Of a stretch of 34,318 nucleotides of DNA, positions 27,098 through 34,318 are shown piece after piece. Source of the stretch: Companilactobacillus nantensis DSM 16982 (GTDB lineage: Bacteria > Bacillota > Bacilli > Lactobacillales > Lactobacillaceae); NCBI RefSeq assembly GCF_001435815.1, contig NZ_AZFV01000028.1:1919-36236 (forward strand). Direction: 5' to 3'. Both the position numbers and the translations under genes were made by a program. Under the pieces are notes generated by a model. The model was not told where the DNA came from and searched no databases. It saw only the letters and a program-made list of their open reading frames with translations. Positions within the stretch are counted from its first letter, which is position 1. Every line of letters starts with the position of its first letter.

Positions 27098-27353
27098 AAA
27101 ATTTTCCCCTTTCTATTTGAATACAAATATAATTATAGAATGAATAAATTATACTTAAAAGGGGATACGGAAATTAATTATTAATAAATTAATTTTTCTT
27201 TCTAAGCCTTACTAATAGGAAGTTTCTCGTTTGTAACTGCTACCATATCTTGTGAAATTTTGGAAAGCTATACAATATGTTGAATAGAAGTGATATCATA
27301 ATGAATGTTGTTTTTTTACAAATAGAGAATTAATTGAGGTATGGAGGAGAATA

Positions 27354-28001
27354 ATGATGATCGTATTGAGCGGCGCAATTGGAGCCGGTAAAAGTTCATT
27401 GGCAAAATTATTATCAGAACATTTAGGAACAGAGGCTTTCTATGAACAGGTTGATAATAACCCCGTTTTGCCACTATTTTATAAGGACCCTAAGAAGTAT
27501 GCTTTCTTGCTACAAATTTACTTCTTAAACAAACGTTTTGAATCAATCAAGAAAGCTATGGTACAAGATAATAATGTTTTGGACCGTTCTATCTATGAAG
27601 ATTCACTATTTTTCCATATGAATGCTGATATGGGTCGTGCTACACCACAAGAAGTTAAAGTTTATGATGAATTGCTAGACAATATGATGCAAGAACTACC
27701 ATATGCAGCAGCTAAGAAGACTCCTGATTTGTTAGTACACTTGGACATTTCATACGACACAATGATCCACCGTATCGAAAAACGTGGCCGTTCATATGAA
27801 CAACCAGAACAAGATCCAACACTTCCAGAATACTACCACCAACTATTAGACCGTTACGACGGCTGGTATGACGACTATGATTACAGTCCTAAGATGAAAC
27901 TAGATGGCGACAAATATGACTTTGTTGAAAATCCAGAAGATCGTCAAAAGGTACTTGATTTAATCGACGAACAATTACGTCAACGTGGTACATTAGACTA
28001 A
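27354..28001 (+). CDS. Deoxynucleoside kinase (dAK/dGK family)
   Basis: The 215-residue enzyme phosphorylates deoxynucleosides (deoxyadenosine or deoxyguanosine) for nucleotide salvage. It shows the P-loop GAIGAGKSS at 7-15, the catalytic DRS at 77-79 (VLDRSIYED) and the LID RIEKRGRSYEQ near 155-165. Lactobacilli rely on such kinases and often have paired dAK/dGK subunits; only one gene is present here, so specificity stays open. GGAGGAGA at 27343-27350 serves either ATG 27354 or 27357. The gene is divergent from the adhesin, has a leader of about 250 bp without clear elements, and ends at its own terminator. Confidence 0.92.
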   Translation: MMIVLSGAIGAGKSSLAKLLSEHLGTEAFYEQVDNNPVLPLFYKDPKKYAFLLQIYFLNKRFESIKKAMVQDNNVLDRSIYEDSLFFHMNADMGRATPQEVKVYDELLDNMMQELPYAAAKKTPDLLVHLDISYDTMIHRIEKRGRSYEQPEQDPTLPEYYHQLLDRYDGWYDDYDYSPKMKLDGDKYDFVENPEDRQKVLDLIDEQLRQRGTLD

Positions 28002-28040
28002 TACGTAGATTTAATTAAAATACTGTTGTTAGATGATAAG

Positions 28041-28082
28041 AAGAAATTCAGATAGAAATACTATCTGGGTTTCTTTTTTTTG
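28041..28082 (+). terminator. Terminator of the deoxynucleoside kinase gene
   Basis: AGAAATTCAGATAG pairs with CTATCTGGGTTTCT (one G-T and one mismatch) and is followed by a T run. Confidence 0.85.
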
Positions 28083-28122
28083 CTATATTGTCCGAATCAA
28101 CTTAAAAACTAGCAATAAATTA

Positions 28123-28166
28123 GTCCGCATAGCCATTTGATATTTTTCTCAGCTCTGGAGACGGCA
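28123..28166 (-). repeat. Left-end fragment of the type A structured repeat
   Basis: The minus strand from 28166 reads TGCCGTCTCCAGAGCTGAG and ends GGCTATGCGGAC, the first 44 bp of the element. ACTAGC near 28109 may be the remnant of the right end (ACTAGT). All three hairpins and the right stem arm are gone. It lies between the kinase terminator and the preQ1 riboswitch, in inverse orientation to the two full copies. Confidence 0.8.
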
Positions 28167-28206
28167 TTAACTTGCGACCAAACAAAAAATAAGATAACCT
28201 ATTAAA

Positions 28207-28252
28207 GGCAGTTTGCACTGGTAACCTGCTATATTAACTAAAACAGTGGAGG
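28207..28252 (+). promoter_or_regulatory. preQ1-I type riboswitch upstream of queT
   Basis: Stem P1 is GCAG (28208-28211) with CTGC (28226-28229); the loop holds TTGCACTGGTAAC. The A-rich tail ATTAACTAAAA leads to CAGTG (28244-28248), which is complementary to loop CACTG (28216-28220) and can form the H-type pseudoknot. That pairing reaches into the ribosome binding site GGAGG (28248-28252), so ligand binding should lower translation. The core TGCA...GTAACC resembles the Thermoanaerobacter tengcongensis preQ1 aptamer as I remember it. Confidence 0.82.
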
Positions 28253-28259
28253 TTTTACT

Positions 28260-28754
28260 TTGAGTAATTTAAAAACAAGAGATATCACTCAATTGGCATT
28301 GATTGCAGCTCTCTATGTAGCTGTAACAATCGCACCAGGAATTTCGGCCTTTTCGTATGGTCAAATTCAATTTCGTGTTTCTGAAATTTTAATGTTATTA
28401 CCATTCTTTAATCATAAGTACAGCTGGTCTTTGATTGTCGGATGTTTTATTTCAAATCTTTTCAGTGCCCAATTAGGGATGTACGATATCGTCTTAGGAA
28501 CTTTAGCAACAGCCGTTGCTTGTTACATCATCACAAGAATTCCCGCACGCAACAGTCTACTTTGGACAGTGCCAGTTGTTTGTGCCGTAGTTAACGGTAT
28601 TATCGTTGGTGCCGAATTGCACTTCGTTTTGAAGTTACCATTTTGGCTAAACCTAGTCACAGTTGGCTTTGGTGAACTAGTTGTCGTGGCTGTTGGTGCA
28701 GTGATCTTCTATTTCTTAATGGAAAACAAAAGTTTCAGCAAATTAATAAGGTAA
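28260..28754 (+). CDS. queT: Queuosine precursor transporter QueT (ECF S component)
   Basis: The 164-residue membrane protein has about five to six hydrophobic segments and the QueT/COG4708 signature region YGQIQFRVSEILMLLPFF near residues 33-50. It is the substrate-binding S subunit of an energy-coupling factor transporter and works with the shared EcfA-EcfA'-EcfT module encoded elsewhere. It brings in a queuosine precursor such as preQ1 for tRNA modification. The start is TTG, fixed by GGAGG with a 7-nt gap. The riboswitch directly upstream supports the assignment independently. Confidence 0.93.
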   Translation: MSNLKTRDITQLALIAALYVAVTIAPGISAFSYGQIQFRVSEILMLLPFFNHKYSWSLIVGCFISNLFSAQLGMYDIVLGTLATAVACYIITRIPARNSLLWTVPVVCAVVNGIIVGAELHFVLKLPFWLNLVTVGFGELVVVAVGAVIFYFLMENKSFSKLIR

Positions 28755-28760
28755 GACGAG

Positions 28761-28789
28761 GATGAAGGAAGTGATTCCTTCATTTTTTT
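28761..28789 (+). terminator. Terminator of queT
   Basis: GATGAAGGAA-GTGA-TTCCTTCATTTTTTT, six bases after the queT stop. Confidence 0.92.
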
Positions 28790-28791
28790 GT

Positions 28792-28797
28792 TATAAT
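28792..28797 (+). promoter_or_regulatory. Probable -10 box of the LTA gene cluster
   Basis: TATAAT right after the queT terminator, 35 bp before the first start codon. No good -35 is visible because that stretch overlaps the hairpin. Confidence 0.45.
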
Positions 28798-28832
28798 CTA
28801 CTTTATAAAGTATTGTGAGGAGATGTGTTTAT

Positions 28833-30032
28833 ATGAATATCGGAATTTTTACCGATACATACTTCCCCCAAGTGAGTGGGGTAGCTACATCAATCCAGAC
28901 ATTGAAAAATGACTTAGAGCGCAAAGGTCACTCAGTTTATATTTTTACAACAACTGATCCCAATGTGCCCAAGAACACAATTGAGCCAAACATCTTTCGT
29001 CTGACTAGTGTGCCTTTTATCTCATTCACCGATCGAAGAATTGCTATTCGCGGAATGTTCCATGCCGTTGATTTGGCTAAAGAATTAAAGTTGGATATTA
29101 TCCACACACAAACGGAATTTTCATTAGGAATGATGGGAAAGTTTGTGGCTAAGCAGTTAAAAATTCCATTTGTTCACACATATCACACAATGTATGAAGA
29201 CTATTTACATTATGTTTTAAACGGTCACTTGTTGAAACCATACCATGTTAAACAAATGACTCGTCTATTCTTGAAAAACGCTTCAGGAGTCGTAGCTCCC
29301 AGTGTGCAAGTTAAAGAAACAATGGATCGTTATGATATCAAGACACCGATTTCGATTATTCCAACCGGAGTTGATCTGTCAGAGTATACTAAGCCGGTCA
29401 ATGCGACTGCAGTTCGTGAGAAACTTGGAATTGCGGAAGATACACCAGTTATTTTGATGTTGAGTCGAATTGCTTTAGAGAAAAAAATTGATCATATGTT
29501 GCGATCAATGCCAGAGTTGTTGAAATATAACCCGAAGATTATGTTAGTAATTGTTGGTGATGGTCCCGATATGGACGAATTAGTCCAGATGAGTAAAGAT
29601 CTTGGCATTAGTGCTAACGTTATTTTTACTGGTGAAATCGAGCATGATCAAATTTCGCCTTATTATCATATGGCTAATATTTTCGTTTCATCAAGTGATA
29701 CTGAATCACAAGGTTTGACTTACATTGAAGCGATTGCATCAGGTACGAAAATCATTGTTCGGAGTGCACCTTATACAGACGCCTTGTTGACTGATCCTTC
29801 AGTTGGTGTAACATTCAACGAAGATGACCAGTTAGTACCTAAAATTAAGACGTATCTCGATCACCCTAATTCATTTGATGACCGTGAAGCTCGCCAAAAG
29901 GTACTATATGGTATTTCATCTGATGGATTTGGTAATTCAATTCTTGACTTCTACCGTCGAGCTGAAGATTACTTTGTGAGAGAGAAACTTTCAGATTCAT
30001 CAATTGATCCAGAGGAGTATTCGAATGATTAA
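28833..30032 (+). CDS. Glycosyltransferase GT4, probable diacylglycerol glucosyltransferase (LafA-like)
   Basis: The 399-residue GT-B enzyme starts MNIGIFTDTYFPQVSGVATS, typical of 1,2-diacylglycerol 3-alpha-glucosyltransferases. It carries the GT4 E-x7-E motif in ESQGLTYIEA near residues 290-299. In the LafA role it adds the first glucose to diacylglycerol at the inner membrane face, the first step of the glycolipid anchor of LTA. A GTG at 28815 opens the frame, but GAGGAG at 28817-28822 selects ATG 28833. The next gene starts 8 bp before its stop. Assignment rests on sequence type plus the downstream glycosyltransferase and LtaS; the symbol is withheld because naming differs between species. 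Confidence 0.87.
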   Translation: MNIGIFTDTYFPQVSGVATSIQTLKNDLERKGHSVYIFTTTDPNVPKNTIEPNIFRLTSVPFISFTDRRIAIRGMFHAVDLAKELKLDIIHTQTEFSLGMMGKFVAKQLKIPFVHTYHTMYEDYLHYVLNGHLLKPYHVKQMTRLFLKNASGVVAPSVQVKETMDRYDIKTPISIIPTGVDLSEYTKPVNATAVREKLGIAEDTPVILMLSRIALEKKIDHMLRSMPELLKYNPKIMLVIVGDGPDMDELVQMSKDLGISANVIFTGEIEHDQISPYYHMANIFVSSSDTESQGLTYIEAIASGTKIIVRSAPYTDALLTDPSVGVTFNEDDQLVPKIKTYLDHPNSFDDREARQKVLYGISSDGFGNSILDFYRRAEDYFVREKLSDSSIDPEEYSND

Positions 30033-31065
30033 GATTAATATGTTTTCATCTGCAGATAAAGTTGCTGGCCAAGGGGTTGGTAGTGCTTATAAGGAATTGA
30101 TTGGTTTGTTGAAAGATCACTTTAGTGATGAATTTGACGTTAAAATCAATGACTATCATGCAAGTGATTTGAGCCACTATCACACAATTGATCCCCAATT
30201 TTACTTGTCGACTTTTTCTAAAAAACGTGGTCGTAAGATTGGCTACGTACACTTTTTGCCTGAAACACTAGAGGGTAGTATTAAATTACCTGAACCAGCA
30301 AAGAGTGTCTTCTATAAATATGTCATTAGCTTTTACAAACGCATGGATCAAATTGTGGTCGTTAACCCAACTTTTATTGATAAGTTGGTTGCTCATGGTT
30401 TGGACCGCAAAAAAATCAAATATATTCCAAACTTTGTTTCAACCGAAAATTTCTACGAAAAGACTGCTGAAGAAAAAGCTGATTTTCGTAAGAAATTAGG
30501 TATTCCTGAAGATAAGTTTGTTGTCTTTGGTGATGGCCAAGTTCAAGAACGTAAGGGTGTTGATGACTTTTACAAATTAGCACAGACTAACCCTGACATT
30601 CAGTTTATTTGGGCGGGTGGCTTTTCATTCGGTAAAATCACTGATGGTTATGACCGATATAAAGATATGATTGAAAATGCACCAAGTAATATGACGTTCA
30701 CAGGAATAGTTGATAGAAATGATTTAGTAAACTACTATAATATTTGTGATTTATTCTTACTTCCTTCATATGATGAATTGTTCCCAATGTCTGTTTTGGA
30801 AGCTTTCAGTTGTGGTGCACCGGTACTCTTGCGTGATTTGGAATTGTATCGTGCGATTATCGATGGCTACTATCAAAAGGCTGATGGTTTTGCTGACATG
30901 AATGCTTTTATCAACAAGGCTAATCAGGACCGTTCTATTTTGGATGATTTCAAGAAAAAATCTAGAGAAGCTACTAATCAATACTCAGAAGAAAATTTGA
31001 GTAAAATTTGGTATGATTTCTATACGAGTCAATATAATATTGCAAACGGGATAAATAATGAGTAG
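30025..31065 (+). CDS. Glycosyltransferase GT4, probable second glycolipid sugar transferase (LafB-like)
   Basis: The 346-residue enzyme begins MIKINMFSSADKVAGQGVGSAYKEL, a start I associate with LafB-type transferases, and has the E-x7-E motif in ELFPMSVLEA near 252-261. LafB adds a second hexose (galactose or glucose) to glucosyl-diacylglycerol, giving the dihexosyl lipid used as LTA anchor. The frame opens at 30004, but GAGGAG at 30012-30017 precedes ATG 30025, which overlaps the previous gene by 8 bp. The following gene overlaps by 8 bp too. The sugar specificity cannot be read here. Confidence 0.86.
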   Translation: MIKINMFSSADKVAGQGVGSAYKELIGLLKDHFSDEFDVKINDYHASDLSHYHTIDPQFYLSTFSKKRGRKIGYVHFLPETLEGSIKLPEPAKSVFYKYVISFYKRMDQIVVVNPTFIDKLVAHGLDRKKIKYIPNFVSTENFYEKTAEEKADFRKKLGIPEDKFVVFGDGQVQERKGVDDFYKLAQTNPDIQFIWAGGFSFGKITDGYDRYKDMIENAPSNMTFTGIVDRNDLVNYYNICDLFLLPSYDELFPMSVLEAFSCGAPVLLRDLELYRAIIDGYYQKADGFADMNAFINKANQDRSILDDFKKKSREATNQYSEENLSKIWYDFYTSQYNIANGINNE

Positions 31066-32101
31066 AAAACAAATTGCTGCACTTTTTGTAATGCTGGGAT
31101 TAGGAATCGGTATTTTCTGGTGGGAAGCTAGAAAGATTGATTTCAATTCTTTAGTTTCAACTTTTAAAAGTTTGAACTACTTTTGGCTAGCGGTAGCGTT
31201 CTTATCAATTATGCTATCGTATGGTGTTGAAGCCTTAGTTTTGCATACACTTTTAAAAAAGAAAGAGGATCGGAAGTTTGGTTGGTGGGAAATGTATCGT
31301 ATTCCACTTATCCAAGCTTTGTTTAATGCGATAACGCCATTTTCATCTGGTGGACAACCCGCTCAATTGGTTGGTTTGATGCAATCGAAAATCGATGGTG
31401 GTCGGGCTAGTTCAGTGTTACTGATGAAATTCGTTATTTACCAAGCGATGGTTTTAGTTAACTTCATTATTGCAATGTTAGTTAGTTTTAACAGTGTTGC
31501 TAAGCACTTTTCCGGTTTAGCGACGTTGATTGTCTTTGGGATGGTCATTCACGTTGTTACCATTTCTTTCTTGTTGATGATTATGTATTACTACGATTTC
31601 ACAAAAAAAATGGTACAAATCGTTTTGAAACCGGTTTTATTTTTTCTTAAAGAGGAAAAACGTGATAAAATCTTACAGTCAGCTACGAATTATATCGATA
31701 GTTTCTATGAGGAGAGTCTAGTTCTAAAGCGCGAGAAGGCTAAAGTTGTTAAAGCTTCACTCTTAACCATCGTGCAACTATTCTTGTATTATTTCGTAGT
31801 CTACTTTGTTTTACTGGCTTTAAATTGTGATCATGTCAATGTCGTCGATGTTTTAGTGATGCACATCATGATTGTTATGATTGTCTCAATTTTCCCAATC
31901 CCTGGTGGATCAGGTGGGGCGGAATTCAGTTTCAAGACATTGTTTGCTGGATTTATACCTTCTCCTTCAGGATTAATCTTGGGTATGTTTTTATGGAGAT
32001 TTATTACGTATTATTTGGGGATGTTCTTAGGGATTATTGCAGTTTCGAAGAAACCGAAAATTGAACAACAAGTTGCTAATAAATCTATGGAGCGAAAATA
32101 A
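31058..32101 (+). CDS. Flippase-like membrane protein (LPG synthase TM / UPF0104 family)
   Basis: The 347-residue polytopic membrane protein has about eight hydrophobic segments. ITPFSSGGQPAQLVGLM (about 88-104) and FPIPGGSGGAEFSFKTLF (about 281-298) are the paired motifs of the lysylphosphatidylglycerol synthase TM region/YbhN family. It lacks the MprF synthase domain, so it is not a lysyl transferase. Its position between glycolipid synthesis and LtaS suggests moving the glycolipid anchor or a precursor across the membrane, as proposed for similar proteins; this is inference. It overlaps lafB-like by 8 bp and ltaS by 1 bp (TAATG), so translation is coupled. Confidence 0.85.
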   Translation: MSRKQIAALFVMLGLGIGIFWWEARKIDFNSLVSTFKSLNYFWLAVAFLSIMLSYGVEALVLHTLLKKKEDRKFGWWEMYRIPLIQALFNAITPFSSGGQPAQLVGLMQSKIDGGRASSVLLMKFVIYQAMVLVNFIIAMLVSFNSVAKHFSGLATLIVFGMVIHVVTISFLLMIMYYYDFTKKMVQIVLKPVLFFLKEEKRDKILQSATNYIDSFYEESLVLKREKAKVVKASLLTIVQLFLYYFVVYFVLLALNCDHVNVVDVLVMHIMIVMIVSIFPIPGGSGGAEFSFKTLFAGFIPSPSGLILGMFLWRFITYYLGMFLGIIAVSKKPKIEQQVANKSMERK

Positions 32102-34167
32102 TGAAGCGTATTACTAAAGGTATTTCTAATTTTTTAAATACTAGGCTAGGCTTTGTAATCCTAGCTGTAGTGCTATATACTCTTAAAACCATTTATGCTT
32201 ACGAAACGAAGTTTAACTTAGGTGTTAAGGGTTCGATCCAAACTTTCTTGATGATTATCAATCCGATTCCAGTCATGTTATTACTGTTTGGTATCTCATT
32301 GTATATGAAGGGAAGAAAGTCTTATATCTTCCTTTTGATCATTGATTTCTTGGATACGGTCTGGTTATTCTCGAATATTTTGTATTATCGTGAATTCTCA
32401 GACTTTTTGACAATGGTATTAATTAAGGGTTCAGGCTCAGTTTCAAACAACTTGGGTAAAAGTATCCTTGGTATTCTGAAACCATCTGACTTCTTAGTTT
32501 TTATTGATGTAATCATCTTGATATTATTGTTGGCATTCCATGTTATCAAGATGGATGTCAAACGTCTAAATTGGCGTATTCCAGTGTTAATTAGTTCATT
32601 AGCTGTGTTGTTATTTGGTGCAAACCTAACATTAGCTGAAAGTGATCGTTCACAACTTTTAACAAGAACTTTTGATAACAACTACATCGTGAAATATCTC
32701 GGACTAAACGTTTTTAATGTGTACGATATGGTCAAAACGACCCAGACGAACGCGGTTAAGTCACAAGCGAAGAGTTCAGATATTGACTCGATTGAGAAAT
32801 ACATGAAAGATAACTATGTTCAACCAAATGTTGAATATACTGGTGTTGCTAAAGGCAAGAATGTCTTTATCATTCACTTGGAGAGTTTGCAACAATTCAT
32901 GATTGACTATAAGTGGGATGGACAAGAAGTTACACCTAACCTTAATAAAATTTATCATGAAGACGATACCTTGAGTTTTGATAACTTCTTTAATCAAGTT
33001 GGTCAAGGTAAGACAGCCGATGCTGAATTGATGCTTGAAAACTCACTCTTTGGATTGCCAGAAGGATCAGCCATGGTTACTGATGGTACAACCAATACCT
33101 TCCAAGCAGCTCCAGCTATCTTAGATCAAGAGGCTGGCTATACGTCAGCTTCATTCCATGGGGATGTACCAAGTTTCTGGAACCGTGATAATGCTTATAA
33201 ATCATGGGGCTATGATTACTTCTTCAGTTCTAACTACTATAAAGAGAAGAAGAGTTATAACGTCGGTTATGGTATGAAGGATAAGATTTTCTTGAGAGAT
33301 TCTGCGCAATACATCGAACAATTGCCACAACCTTTCTATGCAAAATTGATTACAGTTACAAACCACTATCCATATACTCTGGATAAGAAGAATCAAACAA
33401 TTGAAAAGACTGATACTGGCGATAAGACCGTGGATGGCTATGTCCAAACAGCGCATTACTTGGATCAATCAATCGGTGAATTTATGGCTTGGTTGAAAGA
33501 GACAGGCTTAGATAAGAATAGTATGGTCGTACTCTATGGTGATCACTATGGTATTTCGAATAATCATAAGAAGGCTATGTCTAAGTTAACTGGTATTAAA
33601 GGATTCAATGAATTTAATGATGCACAGTATCAACGTGTGCCATTTATGATTCACATGGATGGACTAAAGGGTGGCATCAACCATACATATGGTGGTGAAA
33701 TCGATGTTCTTCCAACACTCTTGAACTTATTAGGTGTTGATAATAAGAATATGGTTCAATTTGGTAGTGATCTACTTTCTAGCGAGCACTCGCAAGTCGT
33801 GGCATTTAGAAATGGTAATTTTGTTTCGCCTACGGTAACGAAGGTTGGAGGAACTTACTATAATACCAAGACTGGTAAAGTGGATAAGAAGATCTCGAAG
33901 ACTGAAAAAGAGAAACTATCTAATAGAGTAACAACTGAATTGTCATTGTCAGATCGTGTTATCAATGGAGATCTCTTGAGATTCCATAAACTACCTGGCT
34001 TTACAACTGTTAACAAGAAAGACTATTCATATAAGAAGAGTACAGCATTGAAAGAACTTAAGAAGGCACGTAAGAAGAACGGGACTAGTCTATTGGCTCA
34101 GAACGATAATAAGTCGATGGTTGATCTCTATCAAACAGATGCGCCAGAATTGAGCTCTGACAAGTAA
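32101..34167 (+). CDS. ltaS: Lipoteichoic acid synthase
   Basis: The 688-residue protein has five N-terminal TM helices (to about residue 178) and an extracellular sulfatase-type domain. It polymerises glycerol phosphate from phosphatidylglycerol onto the glycolipid anchor. Residues known from Staphylococcus aureus LtaS are all present, shifted by 5-6 positions: Glu261 in IIHLES, the catalytic Thr305 in GQGKTADAE, Trp360 and Arg362 in SFWNRD, His422 in TNHYPY, and Asp481-His482 in YGDHYG. The C-terminal 90 residues are Lys-rich. The ATG overlaps the stop of the flippase-like gene. The gene ends at a strong terminator and closes the LTA cluster. Confidence 0.95.
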   Translation: MKRITKGISNFLNTRLGFVILAVVLYTLKTIYAYETKFNLGVKGSIQTFLMIINPIPVMLLLFGISLYMKGRKSYIFLLIIDFLDTVWLFSNILYYREFSDFLTMVLIKGSGSVSNNLGKSILGILKPSDFLVFIDVIILILLLAFHVIKMDVKRLNWRIPVLISSLAVLLFGANLTLAESDRSQLLTRTFDNNYIVKYLGLNVFNVYDMVKTTQTNAVKSQAKSSDIDSIEKYMKDNYVQPNVEYTGVAKGKNVFIIHLESLQQFMIDYKWDGQEVTPNLNKIYHEDDTLSFDNFFNQVGQGKTADAELMLENSLFGLPEGSAMVTDGTTNTFQAAPAILDQEAGYTSASFHGDVPSFWNRDNAYKSWGYDYFFSSNYYKEKKSYNVGYGMKDKIFLRDSAQYIEQLPQPFYAKLITVTNHYPYTLDKKNQTIEKTDTGDKTVDGYVQTAHYLDQSIGEFMAWLKETGLDKNSMVVLYGDHYGISNNHKKAMSKLTGIKGFNEFNDAQYQRVPFMIHMDGLKGGINHTYGGEIDVLPTLLNLLGVDNKNMVQFGSDLLSSEHSQVVAFRNGNFVSPTVTKVGGTYYNTKTGKVDKKISKTEKEKLSNRVTTELSLSDRVINGDLLRFHKLPGFTTVNKKDYSYKKSTALKELKKARKKNGTSLLAQNDNKSMVDLYQTDAPELSSDK

Positions 34168-34171
34168 ATAG

Positions 34172-34209
34172 AAGCACTGGAGAGTAATTATTCTCTGGTG
34201 CTTTTTTTT
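34172..34209 (+). terminator. Terminator of the LTA gene cluster
   Basis: AAGCACTGGAGA pairs with TCTCTGGTGCTT (two G-T pairs) and is followed by eight T. Confidence 0.92.
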
Positions 34210-34318
34210 GTATGGACAAGGCTTTGTAATAGGTAGTATTATGGTATTCAACAAGACATATTGATTGACTTTTAAAAAAAGTTCAACTTTTTTGCAAAAA
34301 AGGGTTGCGCACACTTAA

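Overview
The window looks like a chromosomal segment of a low-GC Gram-positive lactic acid bacterium of the family Lactobacillaceae. Support comes from the cggR-gap-pgk-tpiA-eno glycolytic cluster, secG-est-rnr-smpB, LPXTG cell-wall anchoring, a lipoteichoic acid (LTA) gene set, AGGAGG-type ribosome binding sites and AT-rich intergenic DNA. Gene content and order resemble the Companilactobacillus (former Lactobacillus alimentarius/farciminis) group, but that placement is inference. Nothing indicates a prophage, IS transposase or CRISPR array.

Layout. 1-4.4 kb: a DHA2-type multidrug MFS transporter (minus), a MarR regulator (minus) and a divergent DrrAB-like ABC exporter pair, with a palindromic operator repeated around the shared promoter region. 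4.6-6.5 kb: clpP preceded by a CIRCE element (HrcA control), and a membrane acyltransferase. 6.7-12.6 kb: tRNA-Arg(CCG) on the minus strand, then cggR, gap, pgk, tpiA and eno on the plus strand, with a CggR-type operator in the cggR leader and a terminator-like hairpin between gap and pgk. 12.9-15.5 kb: a YhhX-like Gfo/Idh/MocA oxidoreductase followed by a ClC H+/Cl- exchanger. 15.6-19.7 kb: secG, an Est30-like carboxylesterase, rnr and smpB. 19.8-24.7 kb: an S66 (MccF/LD-carboxypeptidase) peptidase and two tandem DUF2207 membrane proteins. 24.8-27.1 kb: a SpaA/Cna-B type LPXTG adhesin (minus). 27.3-28.8 kb: a deoxynucleoside kinase and the queuosine-precursor transporter gene queT behind a preQ1-I type riboswitch. 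28.8-34.2 kb: four tightly coupled genes for LTA synthesis: two glycolipid glycosyltransferases, a flippase-like membrane protein and LtaS.

The least explained material is non-coding. A roughly 180-bp element occurs twice complete (12672-12854 and 15905-16083), once as a 44-bp end fragment (28123-28166), and as the core of a longer AACGT-ended repeat (1-189, degenerate pieces in 1786-1973, and 4421-4607). Its predicted form is a long closing stem around three hairpins. Between the two complete copies the stems change in a compensatory way while loops and joints stay the same, as in a conserved structured RNA or a structure-dependent mobile DNA element. Most copies sit just past a transcription terminator. 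A separate roughly 100-bp imperfect inverted repeat lies between the two DUF2207 genes. I do not recognise either family; covariance-model and genome-wide searches would decide whether they are new.
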